DNA of 15,736 nt from Bacillota bacterium. Its GTDB lineage: Bacteria > Bacillota > Clostridia > Christensenellales > Aristaeellaceae. This document shows, one piece after another, positions 1-6,897 of the stretch. Every line of letters begins with the position of its first letter. The first letter of the stretch is position 1. The stretch is from assembly GCA_009787135.1 (NCBI GenBank), contig WRGP01000222.1, positions 1 through 15,736 on the forward strand. The letters run 5' to 3'. The notes beneath the pieces were generated by a model. The model was not told where the DNA came from, ran no database searches, and saw nothing but the letters and a program-made list of their open reading frames with translations. Both the position numbers and the translations under genes were made by a program.

Positions 1-100
1 GGGGGAGGGGGTCGGAGGCCTCCGCGGAAACGGCCGTCCAGGAGGAAAGGAGAAGCGTGACAGCTAAAACGGCTGTCAGGGCACGTTTGATGATGCGCAT
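1..100 (-). CDS. Secreted protein, N-terminal part only (cut by window edge)
   Basis: Only the first 33 codons are in the window; the gene continues to the left. The start is well placed: GGAGGG lies 6 nt before the ATG at 100-98. The peptide begins MRIIKRALTAVLAVTLLLSS: a short basic N-region, a hydrophobic core of about 13 residues, then a small-residue site (AVSA before EAS) that fits signal peptidase I. It is therefore probably exported across the membrane. The mature part begins Glu-Ala-Ser-Asp-Pro and says nothing about function. It is divergent from the TetR-family regulator at 421-1071, so it is a possible target of that regulator, but this is inference from position only. It has its own promoter at 135-163. 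Confidence 0.72.
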   Translation of the reverse strand, partial: MRIIKRALTAVLAVTLLLSSWTAVSAEASDPLP

Positions 101-134
101 TGTGATCCCTCCAAATTGATACTTTGTTTGATTT

Positions 135-163
135 ATCATAGCACAAGTGTGCGGTAACCGCAA
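135..163 (-). promoter_or_regulatory. Sigma-A-type promoter of the secreted-protein gene
   Basis: On the minus strand, TTGCGG (163-158) is followed by a 17-bp spacer and TATGAT (140-135). The start codon of the secreted-protein gene lies about 35 nt downstream. The 17-bp spacing and 5/6 match in the -10 box make this a good vegetative promoter. Confidence 0.6.
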
Positions 164-210
164 CCATTGGCAAAGTAAATACAGCGAATATAGCTTGAAT
201 AAAGGATGTT

Positions 211-302
211 TTTTGCCCGCCAGCCGTCACCGCCGAAGACAGCGCAGCAAGGAACCCGGCGCCCGCGCCGGAAGACAGCGGGGCGGCCGCGCGCGGGCAA
301 AA
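211..302. repeat. GC-rich intergenic segment with inverted repeats between divergent promoters
   Basis: Between the two divergent promoters lies a GC-rich stretch without a credible gene. TTTTGCCCGC (211-220) and GCGGGCAAAA (293-302) are perfect inverted arms. Inside them are a 16-bp near palindrome, CCGGCGC-CC-GCGCCGG (about 257-272), and a direct repeat of GAAGACAGCG (235-244 and 271-280). It could be a folded spacer or a binding region; nothing further can be assigned. Confidence 0.4.
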
Positions 303-325
303 CGCCGTCAGCGCCGGGGGTTGGC

Positions 326-355
326 TTGACAATCACTCTCTTTTCACGTTATTAT
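326..355 (+). promoter_or_regulatory. Promoter of the TetR-family regulator
   Basis: TTGACA (326-331), a perfect -35 box, is followed by an 18-bp spacer and TATTAT (350-355). The regulator start codon lies about 65 nt downstream. The AT-rich -10 region stands out against the GC-rich sequence just upstream. Confidence 0.65.
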
Positions 356-384
356 AGAAATGGTTTCAAAGGGATACTTCTATA
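353..384. promoter_or_regulatory. Candidate operator dyads downstream of the TetR promoter
   Basis: TATAGAA (353-359) and TTCTATA (378-384) are perfect inverted arms 18 bp apart, overlapping the -10 box and the expected transcription start. A shorter dyad, GAAA-TGG-TTTC (357-367), lies within. TetR-family repressors commonly bind dyads that overlap their own promoter, so autoregulation is plausible. No binding consensus for this protein is known. Confidence 0.35.
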
Positions 385-420
385 TTGCCATATGAATCTT
401 CTTTGCTAAAGGTGTTTTCT

Positions 421-1071
421 ATGGTAAGAAATGATGGTGAGTTGTGTTTGAACACGACAAGGATGCCCACAAAGCAAAGGCTTCTGCTTTGCGCCGCGGT
501 CTCTTTTGCCGAAAAAGGGTTTACCGAAACGTCCATGCGCGAATTGGCGGCGGCTATCGGCGTAAAAACAGCCTCTTTATACAATCACTTTCCATCCAAA
601 AACGCGATATTGGATCATATGCTGGCCGAATATTCGCAGCACAGCGCCGCGAACTTCAACCGCCGGTCCATACTGGATGAACTTCGCGAGAACCCCACGG
701 CCGAGGGCATCGTGAACTGTTTGCAGACATCGTTTGACAGCGCCGTGGTGGAATACGACCTCAAGATTCTCTGCGTGATATTGCAGGAGCAGTACCGCAA
801 TCCGGTCATGCGCGAGTATGTGTCTCAAAATATGATCCTGTTCGCGGAAAACAATCTGCTGAAGGTGATAAACGCGCTGAAAGAGCTGGGCGTCATCCGC
901 CAAGACGCGGACCCGGATTTTTGGATGAAGGCTTGTTCCAGCCTGTTTTATGCTTTTGCCAGCCGCTATTTGCTGGGGATTGGAGATGCTTCGCCCCATT
1001 ATTCCGGCATGGATATGCTCGGCATGTTACGGGCTCTTTTTGAAAGAATGCTGGCCGAGAATCGCGTGTAG
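421..1071 (+). CDS. TetR/AcrR family transcriptional regulator
   Basis: A 216-residue protein of normal TetR size. The N-terminal DNA-binding domain covers about residues 17-66: a first helix around KQRLLLCAAVSFAEKGF, then the helix-turn-helix TSMRELAAAIGVKTASLYNHF (residues 37-57), with the family-typical Tyr-x-x-Phe end and a following PSK. The rest (about 70-216) is the variable all-helical ligand/dimer domain, so the ligand cannot be predicted. The ATG at 421 is chosen because AAAGGTG lies 8 nt upstream; the reading frame stays open to a TTG at 385 but that has no ribosome site. It stands alone, divergent from a secreted protein and convergent with a permease remnant. It may repress itself, its divergent neighbour, or the drug exporter 600 bp away; none of these is proven. 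Confidence 0.88.
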   Translation: MVRNDGELCLNTTRMPTKQRLLLCAAVSFAEKGFTETSMRELAAAIGVKTASLYNHFPSKNAILDHMLAEYSQHSAANFNRRSILDELRENPTAEGIVNCLQTSFDSAVVEYDLKILCVILQEQYRNPVMREYVSQNMILFAENNLLKVINALKELGVIRQDADPDFWMKACSSLFYAFASRYLLGIGDASPHYSGMDMLGMLRALFERMLAENRV

Positions 1072-1127
1072 GGGTGGCCGGCGATGAAAGAAAAACCAAT
1101 ATGCGCCGTGTGATACGGCACTGCCGG

Positions 1128-1150
1128 GCGTGAACGTTTCACGCTATTTT
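1128..1150 (+). terminator. Possible intrinsic terminator after the TetR gene
   Basis: GCGTGAA (1128-1134), loop CGT, TTCACGC (1138-1144), then TATTTT. The 7-bp perfect stem with a short T-rich tail lies 57 nt past the TetR stop. It is weak as a terminator and its right arm overlaps the palindromic element at 1141-1234, so its role is uncertain. Confidence 0.4.
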
Positions 1151-1234
1151 GCGGCAGATGCGACGGCAAATCTCGCGGATCTTTTTCCGGCGATGCCGCG
1201 CGGGCTTACCGTTAAACCTGTCGCAAAATAGCGT
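1141..1234. repeat. 94-bp imperfect palindrome (foldback element)
   Basis: The ends ACGCTATTTTGCGGCAG (1141-1157) and CTGTCGCAAAATAGCGT (1218-1234) are inverted copies with one difference in 17. The symmetry continues inward: ACGGCAAATCTCGCGG and the reverse complement of the other side, ACGGTAAGCCCGCGCGG, still align with only a few changes and one extra base. The whole segment could fold into one long hairpin. It encodes nothing recognisable. It could be a small non-autonomous mobile element or a dispersed palindromic repeat; copy number in the genome would decide. Confidence 0.5.
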
Positions 1235-1303
1235 TGCGCCTCCCGGGGGGAGATGGGGGATTGCTTTGCGGCGCGGCTTTCAGCCCGCTTCCGCCGTTTT
1301 GCG

Positions 1304-1645
1304 TCACTTGATAGACCCTTCCACCATGCCTTTGATAATGTACTTCTGCGCGAAGAGAAACAAGACGATCACCGGCAGCATGGCCATGAACGTCGCGGTC
1401 AGAATTAAATCCCACTGCTTGACATAGGAGCCGACAAAGCTCTGCACAGCCAGCGGAAGCGTCTTGACTATGCCGTTGGAACTGAGCACCATCAAGGGCA
1501 GGAGGTAACCGTTCCAGATCCAGATGCCGTTTAGAATCAGCACCGTGATGACCACGGGCTGCAGGATCGGGAACACGATGCGGAAAAACGTCGCCGCCTG
1601 CGTGCAGCCGTCAATGGTCGCCGCCTCTTCCAATTCGAGCGGCAC
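1304..1645 (-). pseudogene. C-terminal remnant of a carbohydrate ABC transporter permease (MalG type)
   Basis: About 113 residues remain of a family usually near 270-300 residues long. The fragment starts right at the cytoplasmic EAA loop (ELEEAATIDGCTQAATFFRI, matching the EAA---G motif that contacts the ATPase), followed by two membrane segments (about residues 28-50 and 79-101) and the typical C-terminal end KGMVEGSIK. The N-terminal membrane segments are absent. No ribosome site precedes the GTG at 1645, and no promoter or partner genes (binding protein, second permease) are present. The 5' edge lies 27 bp from the stop of the exporter gene, so an old deletion or insertion joined the two. 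The remaining codons are free of stops, so the event may be recent. It is very unlikely to make a working transporter. Confidence 0.75.
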
Positions 1646-1671
1646 ATTCTTATCAGTGTTGGGATAAACGG

Positions 1672-3507
1672 CTATTCGGCCTCGCCCGCCAGCACGCGCC
1701 GCTCCCGCTCCTCACGAAACTGGTTCGCGTACAGGTTATAATAAACGCCCCGCTTTCCCAGCAGCTGCCTGTGGGTGCCATCCTCAAGGATCTTCCCGCC
1801 GTCAATGACCAAAATACGGTCCGCGCTGCGGATGGTGGAGAGCCGGTGCGCGACGATGAACGAGGTCCGCCCCCTGAGCACTTCGCGAATGGCCGCCTGG
1901 ATTTTTTGCTCCGTCTCCGTATCCACAGACGACGTGGCCTCGTCCAGCACGAAGATGCGCGGATCGGCCAGGATGGCGCGGGCAAAGGAGATCAGCTGCT
2001 TTTCGCCCGTGGACAGGCGGTTGCCGCCCTCTCCCACGTCTGTTTTGAACCCCTTTTCCAGCTTGCCAATGAACGCGTCCGCGCCGGCCAGCCGGGCCGC
2101 GGCTTCCACCTCCTCATCCGTGGCGTCCAGCCGGCCGTAGCGGATGTTGCCGGCAATCGTGCCGCTAAACAGGTGCGGCGACTGCAGCACGTAGCCCAAG
2201 TTTGCCTGCAGCCAAAGCTGGGAGCGCTCTCTTGTATCCACGCCGTCGATCTTCACGCTGCCCACGTCCGGCTCATAAAAGCGGCAGACAAGGTTGACAA
2301 TCGTGGATTTCCCGCTGCCCGTCTCGCCCACCAGGGCAATCGTCTGGCCGGCCTTCACCGTAAGGCAGAAATCCTCCAATACCGCTTCGCCTTCTTTATA
2401 TGTAAACGAAACGTGGTCAAAGTCAATGTCGCCATGGATGGGCGGCCAGTTTTCTCCTTTGGGCGCGAAGCTGTCGCCGTACCGTTCAACGACCTCCGGC
2501 GTGTCTTTAATCTCAGGCTCGGTTTCCAGCAGCGTCATCACGCGTTCCGCCGCCGCCTGCGCGGATTGCAGCTGCGCGAAAATACGGGCGACCTGGTGTA
2601 TGGGCTCAAAGAAATTGATCGTATACGAGAAGAAAACCTGCAGCGTGCCAAGGGAAATCGCCATGGTGAACACGTCGTATCCGCCTTTCCAGAGCGCGTA
2701 GGCCGTGGCGGTCATGCTCAGGGAGATGACAATCGGCAGATAGATAGCCGACAGCGTGGCCGCACGCACGGACGACCCCCGCATCTTGCGCGTCAAGACC
2801 GTAAATTCTTCATAGTTCGCTTCCTCCCGCACAAGGGTTTTTGTCGTCTTGGCGCCCATGATGCCCTCGTTGAACGCGCCCGTAATCTGGCTGTTCGTCT
2901 TACGCACCTCACGGTAGCTCTTCAGGATCCGCTTTTGAAAATACCAGCTTACCGCCGCAAGCGGCGGAAGCGCCGACATGACCGCCAGCGCCAGCTTCCA
3001 ATGCACCCGGAACATCGCTATGCCCATAAAGACGGTAACGAACGTACCCCAGCACAGGTCCAGCAGGGACCAGGCGATCGTATCGGCCAGGCGCTGCACA
3101 TCGCTTGTCATGCGGGACATGATGTAGCCCGTGGGCGTGCGATTGTAGTAAGAAAGCGAAAGCTCCTGCAGCCTTTCAAACGCCAGCTTTCGGATGAGGT
3201 AGCACAGGCCGACCTCAACCTTGCCGCAAAGGCGTATGAACCCATAGATATTCGCTGTCTGGACCACCACGAGGAATATATATCGGATGGAAAACCAAAC
3301 GAATCCCTCCGTGGTCCCACGGGCGATAAATTTGTCAATGGCCTCGCGCGTCATAAGAGGGAACACCGCGTCAATCAGCGCCGCCAACGCCATCAGCGCC
3401 ACTATGGCCCAAAGGTGCTTATGGTATGGCCTGGCATACCGAAGCAGCCTTTGCCATAGCGACGCGTCAAAACGCGCCGAATAGTCCTTCTCTTCCCAAT
3501 CCTGCAT
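1672..3507 (-). CDS. ABC exporter half-transporter, catalytic-Glu subunit (BmrD/TM288-like)
   Basis: A 611-residue exporter with an N-terminal six-helix membrane domain (about 30-320) and a C-terminal ATPase domain (about 358-600). Visible motifs are Walker A GETGSGKST (394-402), Q-loop Gln442, signature LSTGEKQ (498-504), Walker B IFVLDE with the catalytic Glu523, and H-loop His554. The signature departs from LSGGQ, while Walker B is canonical. This is the mirror image of the gene just upstream, so the pair should form a heterodimer with one good ATP site. The likely role is drug or lipid-like substrate export from the cytoplasm. GGGAGGTGAT precedes the ATG by 5 nt. The 80-bp gap to the upstream gene holds only a small hairpin (ACCCGC/GCGGGT, 3565-3583) and no terminator, so the two genes are probably co-transcribed. 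A permease remnant begins just past its stop. Confidence 0.92.
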   Translation of the reverse strand: MQDWEEKDYSARFDASLWQRLLRYARPYHKHLWAIVALMALAALIDAVFPLMTREAIDKFIARGTTEGFVWFSIRYIFLVVVQTANIYGFIRLCGKVEVGLCYLIRKLAFERLQELSLSYYNRTPTGYIMSRMTSDVQRLADTIAWSLLDLCWGTFVTVFMGIAMFRVHWKLALAVMSALPPLAAVSWYFQKRILKSYREVRKTNSQITGAFNEGIMGAKTTKTLVREEANYEEFTVLTRKMRGSSVRAATLSAIYLPIVISLSMTATAYALWKGGYDVFTMAISLGTLQVFFSYTINFFEPIHQVARIFAQLQSAQAAAERVMTLLETEPEIKDTPEVVERYGDSFAPKGENWPPIHGDIDFDHVSFTYKEGEAVLEDFCLTVKAGQTIALVGETGSGKSTIVNLVCRFYEPDVGSVKIDGVDTRERSQLWLQANLGYVLQSPHLFSGTIAGNIRYGRLDATDEEVEAAARLAGADAFIGKLEKGFKTDVGEGGNRLSTGEKQLISFARAILADPRIFVLDEATSSVDTETEQKIQAAIREVLRGRTSFIVAHRLSTIRSADRILVIDGGKILEDGTHRQLLGKRGVYYNLYANQFREERERRVLAGEAE

Positions 3508-3587
3508 GGGGCATCACCTCCCGTATCTGCTGTCTTTGCCCGGATTCTTCGTTCCGCCCGCCTAACCCGCGTTTCATGCGGGTGTTT

Positions 3588-5405
3588 CTACGCCAGCTCC
3601 CCGGCGTCCTCTCCAAATTCCTCATCCATTGCGCTTTGGATCTGATAAATGCGCTGATACAGCCCGGGCCGCGCTATCAGCTCCGCGTGCGTACCCTGCT
3701 GGGCGATCCTGCCCTGGTCGAGCACGAGGATGCGGTCCGCCTCCGCGAGCGTCGTAATCCGGTGTGAAATGATGAACGTCGTCACGTTCCCGCGCTTTTT
3801 CAAAAGCCCGGCCCGAATCGCGGCGTCGGTTTGTGTGTCCACGGCGGACAGCGAATCGTCAAACACCAAAATGTCATTTTCCTTCATCAGCGTGCGGGCA
3901 ATGGCGATCCGCTGCTTTTGCCCGCCGGACAGGGTCACGCCCCGTTCGCCCACGAGCGTCTCGTAGCCCTTCTCGCTCTCGCGGATGAACCCGTCGGCCT
4001 GGGCTACGCGGGCGGCTTCAAAAATCTCCTCCTCCGTACGCCGCTTGCGGGCAATGCCCACGTTATCCTTGATGGTCTTGCTGTAGAGAAAGGGCTCCTG
4101 CAGCACCAGGCCCACGCGGCTGCGCAAGTGGTGTTTTTCAATTTTTTCCAGCGGATGCCCGCCGATGGAGATGCGGCCGCAGGTGGGTTCATACAGCCGC
4201 TGCAGCAGATGCACCAGCGTTGATTTGCCGCCTCCCGTGGCGCCGAGGATGGCGACCGTTTCGCCTCCCCTGACGGTGAACGACACGTGTTCGAGCACCG
4301 GACGCTTCTCCTCATAGGCAAAACTCACATCGTCAAAGACGATATCGCCGGACAGGCTCGGCCTGACGCTGTCCGCGTCTTCCCGCTCCGGCGGCTGGCG
4401 CAGGATCTCGTCGATGCGCTCCAGCGATATGAGCGATTTGCCCGCGTCCGAAAGAATACGCCCCAGCTGGCGCACCGGCCAGAGGACCATGCCGAGGTAG
4501 CTGAGAAACACGGACAGCGTGCCCACGGTGATCCTGCCGTTTGACGCGTAGACCACGCCCGCCAGCAAGCCCGCCCCGATCTGCGCCATGGTGAGCAGAT
4601 CCGATGTGCTCCAATACACGGCCAGAAGCCACAGCACCTTGCCGTTCTTCCGGCGCAGATCGGAGGATATGGCGTCGAACTTCTCCGCCTCATGGCGCTG
4701 ACGGCCAAACGCGCGCACCACGCGCATGCCGGTCAGGTTTTCCTGCAGTACCGCGCTGAGCTTGCCCTCCGCCTCGTCCGATATTTTGAAATGCTTGATG
4801 ACCTGCTTGAAAAACAGGTACGCAAACAGGAACAGCGGGATGATCATGCCCGTGGAAATGAGCGTGAGGCCTGCGTCTTTGGCGAGTAAAACGGTGATGG
4901 CAATGCCGATCATCAGCACGGAACCGAACGCTTCCATCAGCTGCGAGGCGAGAAAGCGGTTCGTGGTCTCTACATCCGACGTGCAGCGCTGGATCAGATC
5001 GCCTGTCTCCGCCTTGACGTGGTAGTTATAGCTCAGGCGCTGCAGATGCCCGTAGAGGCGTTCCCGCAAATCCAGGGACGCTTTCTCCGCCGCCTGTGCG
5101 TTGGCGCGGCCGCGGACGTACATGAAGGCGCTGCGCACCACGCTCAGCGCGACGAGTAAAGCCGCCACAATCCACAGGTTTTGGACAACATATTCGCGCC
5201 CGCCGATGGATTCAAACGCCCGCACCACAAAGCGCGGCGCGTTCAACGGCTTTGCGTCAAGGACCGCGTCGATCGTTTCCGCCATGATGAGCGGCGTCGC
5301 CAGGGCAATGACCACGCTAAAAAGGGTTCCGATCATAGCCTGTCCGTACTGCCGCCTGTTCTCCCAGATCAACGACAGCATCAGGCGCATACGCCGTGTT
5401 TCCAT
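3588..5405 (-). CDS. ABC exporter half-transporter, degenerate-site subunit (BmrC/TM287-like)
   Basis: From the chosen start the protein has 605 residues: a six-helix membrane domain (about 15-330) and an ATPase domain (about 353-585). Motifs are Walker A GATGGGKST (388-396), Q-loop Gln436, perfect signature LSGGQKQ (492-498), Walker B ILVFDD with Asp517 where the catalytic Glu should be, and H-loop His549. An Asp there together with an intact LSGGQ is what heterodimeric exporters show in the non-catalytic subunit. The ATG at 5405 is preferred, with GTGGGA a few nt upstream and AAGGGA further out; an in-frame ATG at 5441 is possible. The frame also runs open to 5513, but that stretch crosses the terminator at 5451-5494 and has no ribosome site. 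It is first of the two exporter genes, behind a leader peptide and an attenuator. Confidence 0.92.
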   Translation of the reverse strand: METRRMRLMLSLIWENRRQYGQAMIGTLFSVVIALATPLIMAETIDAVLDAKPLNAPRFVVRAFESIGGREYVVQNLWIVAALLVALSVVRSAFMYVRGRANAQAAEKASLDLRERLYGHLQRLSYNYHVKAETGDLIQRCTSDVETTNRFLASQLMEAFGSVLMIGIAITVLLAKDAGLTLISTGMIIPLFLFAYLFFKQVIKHFKISDEAEGKLSAVLQENLTGMRVVRAFGRQRHEAEKFDAISSDLRRKNGKVLWLLAVYWSTSDLLTMAQIGAGLLAGVVYASNGRITVGTLSVFLSYLGMVLWPVRQLGRILSDAGKSLISLERIDEILRQPPEREDADSVRPSLSGDIVFDDVSFAYEEKRPVLEHVSFTVRGGETVAILGATGGGKSTLVHLLQRLYEPTCGRISIGGHPLEKIEKHHLRSRVGLVLQEPFLYSKTIKDNVGIARKRRTEEEIFEAARVAQADGFIRESEKGYETLVGERGVTLSGGQKQRIAIARTLMKENDILVFDDSLSAVDTQTDAAIRAGLLKKRGNVTTFIISHRITTLAEADRILVLDQGRIAQQGTHAELIARPGLYQRIYQIQSAMDEEFGEDAGELA

Positions 5406-5450
5406 GATTCCCACATCCCTTCGCAAGTGTGGATTTTTCATTTCTTTCCA

Positions 5451-5494
5451 TAATAAAAAGCCGCCGGGGCGCTGTACGCATGCTCCCGGCGGCC
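5451..5494 (-). terminator. Intrinsic terminator (attenuator) ahead of the exporter operon
   Basis: On the minus strand GCCGCCGGG (5493-5485) pairs perfectly with CCCGGCGGC (5468-5460), enclosing a 16-nt loop, and is followed at once by TTTTTATTA (5459-5451). This is a strong Rho-independent terminator. It sits after the leader ORF and before the start codon of the first exporter gene, with no other gene to end, so it must act as an attenuator. Confidence 0.85.
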
Positions 5495-5558
5495 ATACAT
5501 TCCGTTTCGTCAACGAAAAGATGGACCTGAATGAAGGCGCGCACGATGAACCGGGAAC
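5482..5558 (-). promoter_or_regulatory. Candidate antiterminator pairing in the exporter leader
   Basis: GUUCCCGG in the leader ORF (5558-5551, codons 15-18) can pair over all 8 positions, with one G-U pair, with CCGGGAGC (5489-5482), which contains the inner part of the terminator's 5' arm. The two structures exclude each other. A ribosome moving freely over codons 15-18 would free the terminator; one stalled earlier would leave the antiterminator able to form. The pairing is seen in the sequence; the switching is inference. Confidence 0.55.
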
Positions 5559-5602
5559 GCGATACCGCTATGCTTGAACCAGCCGCGATTCATGCTTGAC
5601 AT
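5510..5602 (-). CDS. 30-residue regulatory leader peptide of the exporter operon
   Basis: The ORF has a near-perfect ribosome site (AAAGGAGG, 7 nt before the ATG) and starts about 40 nt after the predicted transcription start of a consensus promoter. The peptide begins MSSMNRGWFKHSGIAFPVH, then has an Arg-Ala-Arg stretch (residues 20-22) and ends SFR. It stops 16 nt before the terminator. It shows no signal peptide or domain and matches no protein I recognise. The arrangement promoter, leader ORF, terminator, heterodimeric ABC exporter is that of the B. subtilis bmrB-bmrC-bmrD locus, where ribosome-targeting antibiotics relieve attenuation. The likely job is therefore to report ribosome stalling in cis rather than to act as a protein. 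Confidence 0.78.
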   Translation of the reverse strand: MSSMNRGWFKHSGIAFPVHRARLHSGPSFR

Positions 5603-5649
5603 TTTGGCGCCTCCTTTCCTTTCGTTTTTGTTTGTTTACACAAGTAAAA

Positions 5650-5678
5650 ATTATACACAGCTGCAAGTTTGCTGTCAA
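5650..5678 (-). promoter_or_regulatory. Perfect-consensus promoter of the leader/exporter operon
   Basis: TTGACA (5678-5673), a 17-bp spacer and TATAAT (5655-5650) match the sigma-A consensus at all 12 positions. Such a strong promoter in front of a drug pump fits control after initiation, by the terminator at 5451-5494. Confidence 0.9.
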
Positions 5679-5731
5679 CCCTAAATTTGGATTTTTGCAT
5701 GCCGGAAATAAGGAATTGAATGGAAATGGCG

Positions 5732-6838
5732 TCAATCCTCCCGCAGCTTTACGGCCTTTGCCGCCTTGCGGCGGTTCTCCTCGCTCATGGCCGCGTAGTG
5801 CTTGCGCGTGGTGTTTACATCGGCATGGCCAAGCACGTCGGCTACCAAATAGATGTCGCCGGTGCTTCTATACAGTTCCGTTCCGTACGTGCTGCGAAGC
5901 TTGTGCGGGCTGATCTTCCGCTTGAGCGGAGCGGCCGCGGCGGCATATTTTTTGACCAGGTTTTCCACCGCGCGCTGCGTGATGCGCCGGCGCTGCAGGG
6001 AGAGAAACAGCGCGTCCTCATGGCCTTCCAATGCCTTTATTCCCTTGCGTTCCTTGATATAGCGAAGCAGCGCGCCGGCCACCTCGTCGGAGAAGTAGAG
6101 GATCATCTCCTTGCCGCCTTTGCGGGTGACGAGAAAGGCGTTCTCTTCAAAATTCATGTCATACAGGTTCAGGCCCACGCACTCGCTCACGCGAATGCCT
6201 GTGCCAAGCAGGAGGGAGAGGAGGGCCACGTCACGGCCGCGCGTGCGCTCCGTGTATTTTTTTTGCCGCTCGCCAAACGCTTCGCCGCTTTCCGCAAGGT
6301 CAAGCATGCGGGCCACCTCGTCCGGCTCCAGGCGCAAAATGGCCTTGTCATGCAGCCTTGGCAGCGACACAAGCTCCGCGAGATTGCCCTCTATATATTT
6401 ATTTTTAAATAAATAATTATAAAAAGAACGCAGGGCGCAGAGCTTTCGCATTTTGCCATGTTCGGCGTTTTCTATCGCGCGCTCCGGGGCCAGCGGGGTA
6501 TCATGCGGGTTTCGCGAATTGAAGTCAGGCTGCTTATAATACAGGGTGAGGTAGTTTGGATAGCGCTCAAGGTTCGAAAGCGTAATCGCGCGGATATCCG
6601 CAAGCGATATTGCCACGCGCGTTTTGCCGGCAAAAGCGGGCGTCTCGTGAATCAGGTAATCGAAGAAGACGCGCAGGTCATATAGGTACGCAAGCCTGGT
6701 CAGGGCCGCGGATTGATCCTCAAGGGAGAAAATAAAATCGCCGACAATCGCGGGCATTTCGCGTAACAACGCGCGGATAAGCTCCGTATGCCGCTTCGCG
6801 GCGGCCTTTGCGTAGGGAATGCCGGGCTGGCTGGGCAT
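5732..6838 (-). CDS. Tyrosine recombinase/integrase (XerC/D-like)
   Basis: A 368-residue site-specific recombinase. The N-terminal SAM-like DNA-binding domain covers about residues 40-150 and the catalytic domain about 165-355. Catalytic residues are visible in order: Arg216 (GTGIRVSE), a Lys in TRKGGK (240 or 243), His312 and Arg315 (HKLRSTYG), His338 (LGHAD), and the nucleophile Tyr348 (TTRKHY). All are present, so it should cut and rejoin DNA through a 3'-phosphotyrosine link. It is longer than XerC/XerD (about 300), mainly through an N-terminal extension and an insert near 100-130. AGGAGGCG precedes the ATG by 4 nt. It has its own promoter, and a 36-bp palindrome overlaps that promoter. 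No other phage or integron gene is nearby, so it is a lone recombinase of unknown target; a chromosomal Xer role cannot be excluded. Confidence 0.9.
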   Translation of the reverse strand: MPSQPGIPYAKAAAKRHTELIRALLREMPAIVGDFIFSLEDQSAALTRLAYLYDLRVFFDYLIHETPAFAGKTRVAISLADIRAITLSNLERYPNYLTLYYKQPDFNSRNPHDTPLAPERAIENAEHGKMRKLCALRSFYNYLFKNKYIEGNLAELVSLPRLHDKAILRLEPDEVARMLDLAESGEAFGERQKKYTERTRGRDVALLSLLLGTGIRVSECVGLNLYDMNFEENAFLVTRKGGKEMILYFSDEVAGALLRYIKERKGIKALEGHEDALFLSLQRRRITQRAVENLVKKYAAAAAPLKRKISPHKLRSTYGTELYRSTGDIYLVADVLGHADVNTTRKHYAAMSEENRRKAAKAVKLRED

Positions 6839-6868
6839 GGACGCCTCCTGACGAATGAGATAGATCGC

Positions 6869-6897
6869 ATGATAGCACAGACGGCGAAACCTGTCAA
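6869..6897 (-). promoter_or_regulatory. Promoter of the tyrosine recombinase
   Basis: TTGACA (6897-6892), 17-bp spacer, TATCAT (6874-6869). The start codon lies about 30 nt downstream. The -35 box shares two bases with the palindrome at 6896-6931. Confidence 0.75.

Noticed and set aside
1771..3459. Long plus-strand open frame (562 codons) opposite the exporter gene
   Set aside because: It is antisense to a gene with complete ABC motifs, its translation is rich in Arg/His with no domain, and it lacks a ribosome site; a GC-rich shadow frame.
5406..5513. N-terminal extension of the first exporter gene up to 5513
   Set aside because: It would have to be translated through the terminator hairpin 5451-5494, has no ribosome site, and overlaps the stop of the leader ORF; family proteins begin near the 5405 start.
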